A stretch of 64,000 nucleotides of DNA from Streptomyces nojiriensis (GTDB taxonomy: Bacteria; Actinomycetota; Actinomycetes; Streptomycetales; Streptomycetaceae). The stretch is taken from contig NZ_CP071139.1 of assembly GCF_017639205.1 (NCBI RefSeq), positions 2,744,001 to 2,808,000 on the forward strand, read 5' to 3'. The position numbers were made by a program, and so were the translations under genes. Of the stretch, positions 9,762 to 20,763 are shown piece after piece. Numbering within the stretch: position 1 is the stretch's first letter; the number at the start of each line of letters is the position of its first letter. The notes under the pieces were generated by a model. It was not told where the DNA came from and searched no databases. It was given only the letters and a program-made list of their open reading frames with translations.

Positions 9762-11767
9762 TGCTCGGTCCCCCGTTCGGACGATGCTCCCGCGGGCGCG
9801 GGGGTCTCATCCTCAATGATCTCCCCTGTGGCCGTATTGACGGCAGGACCAGCGGGAACCGCCTGGGCGAGGGCCGCGGCCACGGTCTCGGCCGTCTTAC
9901 GGCCTATGCCCGGGACCTCGCAGATCTGGTCGATTGTCGCCTGTCTCAGCTTCTTCACCGAACCGAAGTGCTTGATCAAGGCCTGTTTGCGGCTTTCGCC
10001 CAGGCCGGACACCTCGTCCAGCGGCCCGGATTTCAGGCGCTTGCCGCGCTTGCTGCGCTGGTACTGGATGGCGAAGCGGTGGGCTTCGTCACGGACCCGC
10101 TGGAGCAGGTAGAGGCCCTCGCTGGTGCGCGGCAGCACGACCGGGTCGTCCTCGCCGGGCAGCCAGACCTCCTCCAGCCGCTTGGCCAGGCCGCACACGG
10201 CGACGTCGTCGATCCCGAGCTCCTCCAGGGCCCGCTTGGCGGCGGCGACCTGCGGCTGCCCGCCGTCGACCACGACGAGCTGGGGCGGGTAGGCGAACCG
10301 CTTGGGCCGCCCGTCGTCCTCGGGAACCGCTCCCTCGCTCTCCTCCGCCTCCCACTCGCCGGTCTTCAGCTTCTCCTGGAGGTAGCGGCGGAAGCGCCGG
10401 GAGACCACCTCGTGCATGGAGCGGACGTCGTCCTGCCCCTCGAAGGACTTGATCTGGAAGCGCCGGTACTCGCTCTTGCGGGCCAACCCGTCCTCGAAGA
10501 CGACCATCGACGCGACGACGTCGTCGCCCTGCAGGTGGGAGATGTCGAAGCACTCGATGCGCAGCGGGGCGCCGTCGAGGTCCAGGGCCTCGGCGATCTC
10601 CTCCAGGGCCCGGGAGCGGGTGGTGAGGTCACTGGCGCGCTTGGTCTTGTGCAGGGCGAGGGACTGCAGCGCGTTGCGGTGGACGGTCTCCATCAGGGCC
10701 TTCTTGTCGCCGCGCTGCGGTATCCGCAGGCTGACCTGGGACCCCCGGCGCTCGGCGAGCCACTGGTTCAGCGTCGGCGTGTCCTCGGGGAGGGCCGGGA
10801 CCAGCACCTCCTTGGGCACGGCCTCGCCCTTCTCCTCGCCGTACAGCTGCTGGAGGGCGTGCTCGACGAGCCCGGCCGTGTCGACGGCCTCCACCTTGTC
10901 GGTGACCCAGCCGCGCTGGCCGCGGACCCGCCCGCCGCGGACGTGGAAGATCTGCACCGCGGCTTCGAGCTCGTCCTCGGCCACGGCGATCAGGTCGGCG
11001 TCGGTGGCGTCGGCGAGCACCACGGCGTTCTTCTCCATCGCGCGGCGCAGCGCCCCGATGTCGTCGCGCAGCCGGGCGGCCTTCTCGTACTCCATCTCCT
11101 CGGCCGCCGCGTGCATCTCCTTCTCCAGCCGGGAGAGGTAGGTGCCGGTGCGGCCGGCCATGAAGTCGCAGAAGTCCTCGGCCAGTTCGCGGTGCTCCTC
11201 GGGGGTGACCTTGCCGACGCAGGGGGCGGAGCACTTGCCGATGTAGCCGAGCAGGCAGGGGCGGCCGATCTGGGCGGAGCGCTTGAACACGCCCGCCGAG
11301 CAGGTCCGGACCGGGAACACCCGGAGCATCAGGTCGACGGTCTCGCGGATCGCCCAGGCGTGCCCGTACGGACCGAAGTAGCGCACGCCCTTCTTCTTGG
11401 GCCCGCGCATGACCTGGACCCGCGGGTACTCCTCATTGAGGGTGACGGCGAGGGAGGGGTAGCTCTTGTCGTCCCGGTACTTGACGTTGAACCGGGGGTC
11501 GAACTCCTTGATCCACGAGTACTCCAGCTGGAGCGCCTCGACCTCGGTGGACACCACGGTCCACTCGACGGAGGCGGCCGTGGTCACCATGGTGGCGGTA
11601 CGGGGGTGCAGGCCGGCGATGTCCTGGAAGTAGCTGGCCAGGCGCTGGCGCAGGCTCTTGGCCTTCCCGACGTAGATCACCCGGCGGTGCTCGTCGCGGA
11701 ACTTGTAGACCCCCGGGGAGTCCGGGATCTGTCCCGGCTCGGGGCGGTAGCTGGAAGGGTCGGCCAT
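9758..11767 (-). CDS. uvrC: UvrC, excinuclease ABC subunit C
   Basis: UvrC makes both incisions in nucleotide excision repair after UvrA-UvrB damage recognition. The 669 residues start at the ATG at 11767 (MADPSSYRP). It has the N-terminal GIY-YIG nuclease ([16 protein letters not shown]), a zinc-like Cys cluster around residues 140-160, and the UVR UvrB-binding helix pair ([13 protein letters not shown]). The RNase H-like domain contains FDISHLQG, and helix-hairpin-helix repeats lie at the C-terminus. The upstream ATG at 11797 is unlikely because it falls inside the damage-type promoter, which predicts a leaderless message from 11767. It is first in the operon with rapZ, yvcK and whiA. Confidence 0.97.
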   Translation of the reverse strand: MADPSSYRPEPGQIPDSPGVYKFRDEHRRVIYVGKAKSLRQRLASYFQDIAGLHPRTATMVTTAASVEWTVVSTEVEALQLEYSWIKEFDPRFNVKYRDDKSYPSLAVTLNEEYPRVQVMRGPKKKGVRYFGPYGHAWAIRETVDLMLRVFPVRTCSAGVFKRSAQIGRPCLLGYIGKCSAPCVGKVTPEEHRELAEDFCDFMAGRTGTYLSRLEKEMHAAAEEMEYEKAARLRDDIGALRRAMEKNAVVLADATDADLIAVAEDELEAAVQIFHVRGGRVRGQRGWVTDKVEAVDTAGLVEHALQQLYGEEKGEAVPKEVLVPALPEDTPTLNQWLAERRGSQVSLRIPQRGDKKALMETVHRNALQSLALHKTKRASDLTTRSRALEEIAEALDLDGAPLRIECFDISHLQGDDVVASMVVFEDGLARKSEYRRFQIKSFEGQDDVRSMHEVVSRRFRRYLQEKLKTGEWEAEESEGAVPEDDGRPKRFAYPPQLVVVDGGQPQVAAAKRALEELGIDDVAVCGLAKRLEEVWLPGEDDPVVLPRTSEGLYLLQRVRDEAHRFAIQYQRSKRGKRLKSGPLDEVSGLGESRKQALIKHFGSVKKLRQATIDQICEVPGIGRKTAETVAAALAQAVPAGPAVNTATGEIIEDETPAPAGASSERGTEQ

Positions 11768-11774
11768 GCCAACC

Positions 11775-11797
11775 ACCCTACTTGCGCACACCGACAA
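11775..11797 (-). promoter_or_regulatory. RecA-NDp/PafBC-type damage promoter of uvrC-rapZ-yvcK-whiA
   Basis: On the minus strand TTGTCGGTG (11797-11789), 8 nt and TAGGGT (11780-11775) match the known actinobacterial motif exactly. Seven nt separate the -10 from the uvrC ATG, so transcription should begin at or next to the start codon. Confidence 0.85.
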
Positions 11798-11849
11798 CAG
11801 ACCGCAGGCCTCCGGCCCGGTGCGCGGCGCCCGGTGGTCCGCCGCCCGG

Positions 11850-11930
11850 CGCTTCCCGGGCTCCGCCCGGACCCGCGCCTCAAACGCCGGCGGGGCTGAA
11901 TTTCAGCCCGTCCGGCGTTTGAGGACCGGG
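11850..11930. repeat. Dispersed GCCGGCGTTTGAGG inverted-repeat element
   Basis: Within the 383-bp uvrC upstream gap (11768-12150), CCTCAAACGCCGG near 11879 and CCGGCGTTTGAGG near 11913 face each other around a CAGCCC/GGGCTG core. They are flanked by GC-rich GGGTCCGGGCGGAGCCC-like arms. The same unit recurs at 36241-36282 and, in frame, inside hrpB. Such units are abundant in Streptomyces genomes. No gene is seen in this stretch. Confidence 0.75.
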
Positions 11931-11986
11931 GTCCGGGGCGGGGCCCCGGGACGCGGCGGGTCAGGTGGCAACGGACCGTGGGGCGG

Positions 11987-12154
11987 CTAGGTCGTCTCTT
12001 TCGGATCTTGCCGGTTAAGCACGCGTCGTCTGGTGCCGTGCCTCGCAAGGCGGAGGGGCGCCCAAGTACTGGACGTACTTGGGCGCCCCGACAACGCGGC
12101 GAGGTGCGGTGCCAGACGACGCGGGCCAGGCAAGATCCGAAAGAGACGGCCTAG
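11987..12154. mobile_element. 168-bp palindromic MITE-like element bounded by CTAG
   Basis: The left arm CTAGGTCGTCTCTTTCGG... (from 11987) and the right arm read backwards from 12154 agree at 25 of the first 26 positions. Inner arms (GCGTCGTCTGG at 12023-12033 against CCAGACGACGC at 12112-12122, then GGGGCGCCCAAGTAC at 12055-12069 with its exact complement at 12075-12089) continue the symmetry to a 5-nt loop. No coding potential is convincing. The CTAG borders suggest a non-autonomous derivative of an IS5-type element, which is inference. The right end supplies the TAG stop of the neighbouring gene. Confidence 0.7.
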
Positions 12155-12939
12155 GCCACGGCGGCCCGGCGGCGTCGCAGGGCCGGCGCCCCGGCCCCGA
12201 CCAGCGCGAGCGCCCCGGCGGCGGCCAGCACCCCGACAGGGGTCCCGGCAGCCTCCGCCGAGGCTTCGGCATAGCCACCCGCCCCTCCCCGCGCGGCATA
12301 GGCGGAGCCGGGGAGCTTGTCCCCGTACGCCTCGACCACCCGGGCCCGGTAGGCGGCCAGGCCGACACCCCCGGCGCCCACGGCCCGTACCGCGTCCTCG
12401 TCCAGCGGCAGCACCCGATCGCCCCCGGCCACGTACCAGGCGTCGATCTGCGGCTCCCGGAACACCGTCCCTCCGGGCAGTTTCGCCGCGCCGAGCCGCG
12501 CATAGCGGAACTCGTCGTCGCCGGTGGCGATGTTCACGACCTCCCAGCCGGCCTCCGTCCGCGCGGTCCACAGCGCGGCCTGCTGCCCGTCGGAGGAGAC
12601 GGCCTTGCTGGCGAGGAATTCCAGGCGTGAGACGGATGCGCCCGCTCTGCCCGCGACGAACTCCGGGGAGAGGTGGTTGACCGGTATCGCCTCGCCCTCG
12701 ATCCGGGGCTGCGCGGCCGTGAGGGAGACCTTGCCCTCCCGGGCGAAGAAGCGGGAGAGGGTGGCCAGGGTGTCGGGGGCGGTGGCCGCCCGCTCGGCGG
12801 CGGCCTTGTTCTCGGCGGTGGCGGCCCGGGGCTGCGGCACCGGACCCCCGGGAGCCGCGGTGGCCTGCGGGGCGAGGCCGAGGAGGGCGGTGGCGGCGAG
12901 GACCGCGGCTGCAGCGGCGGTGGCGGCGCGCAGGGTCAT
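12151..12939 (-). CDS. Secreted/membrane-anchored protein of unknown function
   Basis: I do not recognise this 262-residue protein. Translation from the ATG at 12939 gives a signal peptide (MTLRAATAAAAAVLAATALL, cleavage near ATAAPG) and a soluble region with VNHLSPEFV, a Trp-containing repeat-like domain, and FREPQIDAWYV. It ends in a C-terminal hydrophobic helix followed by RRRR, suggesting cell-surface anchoring with the tail inside. It starts 5 nt after the papain-like protease stop, so the two are cotranscribed; it may be a substrate, inhibitor or chaperone of that protease (inference). Its stop codon is the TAG at the end of the palindromic element, so its present C-terminus may have been set by that insertion. 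Confidence 0.8.
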   Translation of the reverse strand: MTLRAATAAAAAVLAATALLGLAPQATAAPGGPVPQPRAATAENKAAAERAATAPDTLATLSRFFAREGKVSLTAAQPRIEGEAIPVNHLSPEFVAGRAGASVSRLEFLASKAVSSDGQQAALWTARTEAGWEVVNIATGDDEFRYARLGAAKLPGGTVFREPQIDAWYVAGGDRVLPLDEDAVRAVGAGGVGLAAYRARVVEAYGDKLPGSAYAARGGAGGYAEASAEAAGTPVGVLAAAGALALVGAGAPALRRRRAAVA

Positions 12940-12944
12940 GGCGG

Positions 12945-13553
12945 TCACGCCCCGATCCGGTAGAGGGAGTGGGTCCAGGAGAAGGTGCTGTTGTTCACGT
13001 ACCAGGAGTGCGAGGCCCAGTTGTAGCGGTCGCTGGAGGGCCAGGGATCGCCCCAGTAGACCCAGTTGCTCGCGGTGTCGTAGCCGTAGACGACGTGCAT
13101 GTGGCCGCCGCCGTTCGACCACTGGATACGGGTCTCGATCGGCCGGTCGGCGTTGATCTCGGTCTGGACGGTGGAGTACTGGAGCCAGCCGCTGACGTAC
13201 GAGCCGGGATTGATTCCGGCCCAGCGCAGGCCGGTCTGGACGTTGCCCAGGGTGGCCTGGTTGTTGGGGCATTCGCTGCCCTGCTGGCGGTTGAAGGCGG
13301 CGTTGCAGAACTGGTTCTGGCTGTGGTTCCGGCCGAACCAGGTGGCGATCGTGTTGCCGCCGGCGGCCCAGCACCAGTTGGTCTTCGTCTGGGCCTGCAT
13401 GGTGATGTTCAGGCGCTTGGCGGCGAGGGCGGAGCCGGTGCCGGCCTCGGCGGCGACGGCGGTGCCGAGGCCGAGGGGCAGGGTGAACAGCAGAGCGGTG
13501 AGCACGGCGGTGACGCAGGCGGCTGGGGAGTGCCGCCGGTTTCGGTTGCGCAT
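12945..13553 (-). CDS. Secreted papain-like cysteine protease (AvrRpt2/C70-like)
   Basis: This is a predicted extracellular cysteine protease of 202 residues. A signal peptide (MRNRNRRHS..., cleavage near AVAA) precedes the motif TNWCWAA with the nucleophile Cys61. GGGHMHVVYGY carries the probable catalytic His153 and YWGDPWPS the third residue Asp169. The order Cys-His-Asp and the NWCWAA box fit the papain-like AvrRpt2 family. Natural targets are unknown. It heads a two-gene unit with the downstream anchored protein and diverges from the HTH gene at 13783. Confidence 0.85.
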   Translation of the reverse strand: MRNRNRRHSPAACVTAVLTALLFTLPLGLGTAVAAEAGTGSALAAKRLNITMQAQTKTNWCWAAGGNTIATWFGRNHSQNQFCNAAFNRQQGSECPNNQATLGNVQTGLRWAGINPGSYVSGWLQYSTVQTEINADRPIETRIQWSNGGGHMHVVYGYDTASNWVYWGDPWPSSDRYNWASHSWYVNNSTFSWTHSLYRIGA

Positions 13554-13670
13554 CGCGTTCCTCCCGATGTGGGGTGTGGGGGGTGGAGGAGCGCGTCCGG
13601 ACGCTGTGCAGGAGCATCAGGCAGTTGTCGCGATCAGGTCAACACGCTTCAATACGCGATGACATTGCTG

Positions 13671-13770
13671 TGTGAACGGTGGGGCTGCGGTGTGAACGGT
13701 TGCTGCCGTGTCACCTGGACCCCCGGAGCCCCCGCCGCGAGACCCCGCGCCGGCCCGTGTGAACGTTCAC
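13671..13770 (+). promoter_or_regulatory. Candidate operator array: GTGAACG repeats and palindrome
   Basis: TGTGAACGGT occurs at 13671-13680 and again exactly 20 bp later at 13691-13700. The perfect palindrome GTGAACGTTCAC sits at 13759-13770, just before the ribosome site of the HTH gene. The shared half-site suggests binding by one regulator, perhaps the adjacent HTH protein, between divergent genes. Confidence 0.5.
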
Positions 13771-13782
13771 GAAGGAGTCGCC

Positions 13783-14715
13783 ATGCGACCGACCGAGGAC
13801 ACGGCGGAACTCGGCCAGTTGCTGCGCGGCGGCCCCTTCCACCTCGCCCTGCGCGCCGCCCTCGCCGCGCGCGGTCTGCCCCTGCACCGGGTGCAGCACC
13901 GGCTCGCGGCACAGGGGATCAAGGTCGGGGTCACCAGCCTCAGTTACTGGCAGCAGGGCGCGCGGCGGCCGCGGCACCCGGAGTCGCTGCGGGCGGTCGG
14001 CGCCCTGGAGCGGATCCTGGAACTGCCCGACGGCGCCCTCCTGCGCCTGCTGGCCGCCCAGGATCCCGGACCCGGGCCCGCACGCCCGCCCACCCGCTCG
14101 TACCGGGCCCTGTTCAGCCTGGGCGGGACGGTGGAGCGGCTGCTGGACGGGATGGACCTCCCGCCGGACGGCGGGCTGCACTCGGTCGGCCACCACGAGC
14201 GGGTCCGTATCGGACCGGCGGGTGAGCTGCGGGTCCGCGAGTCGCAGCAGATCGTCCGGGCGCACCGCGACGGAGTCGACCGCTACCTGGCCGTCCACCA
14301 CGGCGACCCCGGCTGCGACGTGTCCCGGATGCGCGTGACGGCGTACGAGAACTGCCGCACGGGCCGGGTGCGGTGCCACCCGGAGTCCGGGGTGGTGGTC
14401 GCCGAGCTGCTCTTCGACGCGCGGCTGCGGCGCGGGGACACCCACGTCTTCGGCTACGGGATCGAGGACGGCACCGGAGCCCGCAGCGGCGAGTACGTGC
14501 GCGGGTTCAGCTACGCCGGCGGCCAGTACATGCTCCAGGTCAGCTTCGACGAGGCGGCCCTGCCGGTGCGCTGCCGGCGGTTCGCCCGGGGCGGGCCCGA
14601 GGCCCCGCGCACCGGCCTGGCGGACCTGACGCCCAGCGGCCGGCACCGGGCGGTCCACCTGGTGGAGCAGTCGGTGCGGCGCGGGATCCTCGGGATCGCC
14701 TGGGACTGGGACTGA
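13783..14715 (+). CDS. Putative HTH regulator of unknown target
   Basis: The 310-residue reading starts at the ATG at 13783, preceded by GAAGGAG at 13771-13777. The N-terminus (about 15-80) looks like an XRE-type helix-turn-helix: LALRAALAARGLPLHRVQHRL, then VGVTSLSYWQQGARRP and SLRAVGALERIL. The remainder, about residues 100-305, is an unassigned domain with Cys residues at CDVSRMRVTAYENCRTGRVRC. It could sense a ligand or redox state, but nothing shows which. Repeated GTGAACG sites immediately upstream suggest autoregulation. Confidence 0.75.
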   Translation: MRPTEDTAELGQLLRGGPFHLALRAALAARGLPLHRVQHRLAAQGIKVGVTSLSYWQQGARRPRHPESLRAVGALERILELPDGALLRLLAAQDPGPGPARPPTRSYRALFSLGGTVERLLDGMDLPPDGGLHSVGHHERVRIGPAGELRVRESQQIVRAHRDGVDRYLAVHHGDPGCDVSRMRVTAYENCRTGRVRCHPESGVVVAELLFDARLRRGDTHVFGYGIEDGTGARSGEYVRGFSYAGGQYMLQVSFDEAALPVRCRRFARGGPEAPRTGLADLTPSGRHRAVHLVEQSVRRGILGIAWDWD

Positions 14716-14765
14716 CGTCCGGGTGCCGTCGCGGTCGCGGTCGCAGGCGCGGTCGCGGTCGCGGG

Positions 14766-15197
14766 TCAGCCCGCGACGAGCTTGCCGTTCTCGGCCCGGA
14801 CCGGGACGGCGGGCAGCGGGGCGGCGGCCGGACCGCGCAGGACCTCGCCGGTCTTCACGTCGAAACGACTGCCGTGGCAGGGGCAGTTCCCCTCGCCCTC
14901 GACGATCTTGTCCAGGACGCAGCCGGCGTGCGTGCACTGGGCGCTGAAGGCCTTGTACTGGCCCTCCGCCGGGCAGCTGACGATCAGCTTGTTCTCCCGG
15001 TAGAGCTTCGCGCCGCCCACCGGGACATCGGCCGCGGCGCCCAGCTCCACCGGCGCGGTGGGGGTGGCGGGGGTGTGGCCGCCGCTGTTGCTCTCGGTGG
15101 AGCAGGCCGCGAGGGTCGCTCCGGCGCCCGCGGCCCCTGCGAGCGCGGCGGCGCCCTTGAGGACGGTACGGCGGGCGGGCGACTGCGGCGCGGGCAT
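14766..15197 (-). CDS. Rieske [2Fe-2S] lipoprotein
   Basis: This is an exported iron-sulfur protein of 143 residues. The ATG at 15197 with AGGAG upstream opens a twin-arginine signal (ARRTVLKG) ending in a lipobox, LAAC with Cys32. Rieske ligands are CTHAGC (Cys88, His90) and CPCHGSRF (Cys105, His108), with Cys93 and Cys107 placed for the usual disulfide. Such small stand-alone Rieske lipoproteins are common in Streptomyces, and the redox partner is unknown. It is convergent with the HTH gene. Confidence 0.93.
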   Translation of the reverse strand: MPAPQSPARRTVLKGAAALAGAAGAGATLAACSTESNSGGHTPATPTAPVELGAAADVPVGGAKLYRENKLIVSCPAEGQYKAFSAQCTHAGCVLDKIVEGEGNCPCHGSRFDVKTGEVLRGPAAAPLPAVPVRAENGKLVAG

Positions 15198-15316
15198 GCG
15201 GTTCTCCTGAGGTGCGGGCACGTGGGGAAGGGGGGCGGGCGGGGCACCGGCCGGAACCCGGCCGGGGCACCGGCCCACCCGACGATACCTCCGCCTCATG
15301 AGGTAGCTTCCCCCGC

Positions 15317-16198
15317 GTGATCGTCGTCGGCGGAGAAGCCCTCATCGACCTGGTGCCCGTGGCGCGGCCGCCCGGTGCGCTGCTGCCCCGGCCGGGCGGC
15401 GGACCGTACAACACCGCGCTCGCGCTCGGGCGGCTCGGCGCCGAGGTGGCCTTCTGCTCCCGGGTCTCCTCGGACGGCTTCGGGGAGAGCCTGCTGGCCG
15501 GACTGCGGGCCGCCGGGGTGGACCTGTCGCTGGTCCAGCGCGGACCGGAGCCGACCACGCTGGCCGTGCCCTCGCTGACCCCGGACGGCTCGGCCTCGTA
15601 CGGCTTCTACGTCGAGGGCACGGCGGACCGGCTGTTCACGCTGCCGCCCGCCCTCCCGGAGGGGGTACGGGCCCTCGCGCTCGGCACCTGCTCGCTGGTC
15701 CTGGAGCCGGGCGCGAGCGCGTACGAGGCCTTGCTGCGCCGGGAGTCCCGGCGCGGGGTGCTGACCCTGCTGGACCCCAACATCCGGCCGGCGCTGATCG
15801 CGGACCCGGCGGCGTACCGCGCCCGCTTCCTGGAACGGCTGCTGCCGCACACGGGCGTCCTCAAGCTGTCGGAGGAGGACGCGGCCTGGCTGGGCGGCCG
15901 GGCCGAGGACTGGCTGGCGGCCGGACCGTCGGCGGTGGTGCTGACCCGGGGTGCGAAGGGCCTGACGGCCTGGACGCGGGAGGGCGGCCGGTACTCGGCG
16001 GCGGCCCGCCCGGTGGCGGTGGTGGACACGATCGGCGCGGGCGACACCGTCAACGCCGCCCTGCTGCACCGGCTCACCAGTGCGCCGGGCGGCCCGGTGG
16101 ACTGGCCGGAGGTCCTGGCCCACGCCGCCCACGCGGCGGCCCTGACCTGCACGCGGGCGGGCGCGGAGCCGCCGTACGCGGCGGAGCTCAGCGAATAG
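15317..16198 (+). CDS. PfkB-family sugar kinase (fructokinase-like)
   Basis: A 293-residue ribokinase-fold kinase, probably phosphorylating a ketose or similar sugar with ATP. GGEALIDLVP at the N-terminus, GGGPYNTALALGRLG (PfkB signature 1) and DTIGAGDTVNAALL near residue 240 (signature 2 with the catalytic Asp) are present. DPNIRP is typical of fructokinases. The start is GTG at 15317. TAGCTT ends 7 nt before it and no Shine-Dalgarno is seen, so the mRNA may be leaderless. The 3' end overlaps the convergent TetR gene by 11 bp. Confidence 0.88.
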   Translation: MIVVGGEALIDLVPVARPPGALLPRPGGGPYNTALALGRLGAEVAFCSRVSSDGFGESLLAGLRAAGVDLSLVQRGPEPTTLAVPSLTPDGSASYGFYVEGTADRLFTLPPALPEGVRALALGTCSLVLEPGASAYEALLRRESRRGVLTLLDPNIRPALIADPAAYRARFLERLLPHTGVLKLSEEDAAWLGGRAEDWLAAGPSAVVLTRGAKGLTAWTREGGRYSAAARPVAVVDTIGAGDTVNAALLHRLTSAPGGPVDWPEVLAHAAHAAALTCTRAGAEPPYAAELSE

Positions 16199-16793
16199 CG
16201 GCCCAGACGGTGCGGGCCACGGCCGGGGCGAACTCCTCGACGGGCTGGACCACGTGGGCCCCGGAGAAGTGCAGGAAGAAGGCGCGCTGGAAGCAGGCGC
16301 CGAGCAGCAGGGCCGCGGCGGCCCGCGGATCGGCGTCGGGCCGCAGCCGGCCGGCGTCGAGCTCGCGCCGCAGCCGGCCGGCCAGCGCGTCCAGCACCAC
16401 GTGCGGTCCGGCCCCGATCTCCTGGACGCCCTCGCGGTGGCGGGTGAGCAGCGCGGGGTCGGCGAAGAGCGAGCCGGCCATCGGCATGGCGTCGGCGTAG
16501 AAGAGCGAGGCGTGCCGGGCGATCTCGCCGAGGGTCTCCTCGACCCCCCGCTCCCCCGGACCGGCCTGTAGGACGGCCATGAGCGGGCCGGCGTTGGGAG
16601 TGCGCTCCATCAGCACCCGCACGAACAGCTCTTCCTTGTTCGCGAAGTACTTGTAGAGCGCGGCCTCCGAGCACCCGGCCTCCCTGGCGATGGCCTTCGT
16701 GGTGGCGCTCGCCAGCCCGACGGTGCGCATCAGCTTCTCGGCGGCGTCCAGCAGCCGCTCGGGGGTGGGGCGGCTTGACTTCGGGGTGAGCAT
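16188..16793 (-). CDS. TetR-family transcriptional repressor
   Basis: 201 residues with the N-terminal HTH at about 10-58 (RLLDAAEKLMRTVGLASATTKAIAREAGCSEAALYKYFANKEELF in pieces), the classic TetR pattern. The C-terminal ligand domain is unassigned. The start codon at 16793 lies inside one arm of a perfect inverted repeat shared with the divergent NAD-binding protein gene. It therefore probably represses both itself and that neighbour. Confidence 0.92.
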   Translation of the reverse strand: MLTPKSSRPTPERLLDAAEKLMRTVGLASATTKAIAREAGCSEAALYKYFANKEELFVRVLMERTPNAGPLMAVLQAGPGERGVEETLGEIARHASLFYADAMPMAGSLFADPALLTRHREGVQEIGAGPHVVLDALAGRLRRELDAGRLRPDADPRAAAALLLGACFQRAFFLHFSGAHVVQPVEEFAPAVARTVWAAIR

Positions 16794-16833
16794 TCACTCA
16801 CCCTAGCGGAAGCAGGAGTGAGTGAATGCTCAC
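16786..16833. promoter_or_regulatory. TetR operator: perfect 16-bp inverted repeat
   Basis: GTGAGCATTCACTCAC at 16786-16801 is exactly complementary to 16818-16833, with a 16-bp spacer. Each arm is itself a GTGAG-N6-CTCAC dyad, so two repressor dimers may bind. The site overlaps the tetR start and the promoter space of the divergent gene. Confidence 0.8.
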
Positions 16834-16853
16834 CCACCTCTCGTCGCGGGGGT

Positions 16854-17510
16854 ATGACGATGAAGATCACGGTGTTCGGGGCCACGGGCGGCGTCGGCCG
16901 CGAGGTCGTCCGGCAGGCGCTGGACGCGGGACATGAGGTGACCGCTGTCGTGCGGGACCCGGCGCGGCTTCCCGTTCCCGCCCACGAGCGGCTCCACGTG
17001 GCCACGGTGGCCGATGTGACCGACGTCGAGGCGGTGCTCCCCGTGGTGAGCGGGCGGGACGCGGTGGTCTCGGCGCTGGGCGCGGCGACCAACAAGCAGG
17101 CGAAGGCGAAGCCCGTCGCGGGCCCGGCCCTGAGCGCGATCACCTCGGCCATGGACCGTGCGGGGGTGCGGCCGCTGTCGGCCGTGAGCGCCGCACCCGT
17201 CGGCCCGCTGCCGGAGGGCGCGGGGATCTTCACCCGCGCCGTGGTCTTCCCGCTGCTGCGCCGACTGCTGCGGGACGTCTACGCGGACCTCGCGGACATG
17301 GAGGCGGCGATGGCCGCGAGCGGGACGCGGTGGACGGTCGTCAGGCCGCCGATGCTGCAGAACAAGCCCCGCACCGGCACCTACCGGCGCGCCATCGACG
17401 CCAACGTCCCCGGCGGCCGGGTCATCCCCCGCGCCGATGTGGCGGACGCCCTCCTGAGCGTCCTCACGGACCCGTCCTGCAGCGGCCACGCGGTGGGCGT
17501 CGCCTCCTGA
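16854..17510 (+). CDS. NAD(P)-binding Rossmann protein (atypical SDR, NmrA-like)
   Basis: The 218-residue reading starts at the ATG at 16854 (a second ATG at 16860 is equally possible). ITVFGATGGVGREVV is the glycine-rich dinucleotide motif. GRDAVVSALGA and the later TVVRPPML belong to the NAD(P)H-binding NmrA/SDR group. These proteins are oxidoreductases or redox sensors; the substrate is not predictable. It is divergent from tetR with the shared operator, so it is likely induced by the TetR ligand. Confidence 0.85.
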   Translation: MTMKITVFGATGGVGREVVRQALDAGHEVTAVVRDPARLPVPAHERLHVATVADVTDVEAVLPVVSGRDAVVSALGAATNKQAKAKPVAGPALSAITSAMDRAGVRPLSAVSAAPVGPLPEGAGIFTRAVVFPLLRRLLRDVYADLADMEAAMAASGTRWTVVRPPMLQNKPRTGTYRRAIDANVPGGRVIPRADVADALLSVLTDPSCSGHAVGVAS

Positions 17511-17597
17511 GCGGGGTCCGGAGCGGAGCGAACGCGGGAGGGCCCGGCCATGGGCCGGACCCTCCCGTCGTACGCGAACCCGAGCGCTGCTCGGCGG

Positions 17598-20576
<2,979 letters not shown>

Positions 20577-20677
20577 GCCGGTCCGCACCTTTCTTGAGAG
20601 AGCGGGGGCACGGGCCCCCGTCCCAGGGTATGGGGGGCGCCTCTGCGATGGACTTGGTCCTTGGACTTCCGAGCGTA

Positions 20678-20693
20678 TAGCACGCACATTCGA
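20678..20693 (-). promoter_or_regulatory. LexA-like SOS box upstream of uvrA
   Basis: The minus strand reads TCGAATGTGCGTGCTA, 9 of 12 specified positions of the actinobacterial SOS box TCGAAC-N4-GTTCGA. A TATACG hexamer follows as possible -10. It lies about 100 nt before the uvrA start. Confidence 0.45.
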
Positions 20694-20763
20694 TTTACGG
20701 CACTCCGCAGACCGCTTCACCCAATCGTGTGGCCGTGCCCGGTGAGCCACTAGGCTCGGCGTC

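Noticed and set aside
8820..9816. N-terminal extension of yvcK to 9816
   Set aside because: The extension overlaps rapZ entirely; the GTG at 8817 overlapping the rapZ stop gives the normal family length.
12015..12503. Minus-strand frames across the palindromic element
   Set aside because: They arise from the symmetrical GC-rich sequence, overlap the secreted-protein gene out of frame and have no recognisable domain or ribosome site.
13672..13698. Direct repeats as transposon target duplications
   Set aside because: No mobile element lies between them; the exact 20-bp phase and the related palindrome downstream fit regulator binding better.
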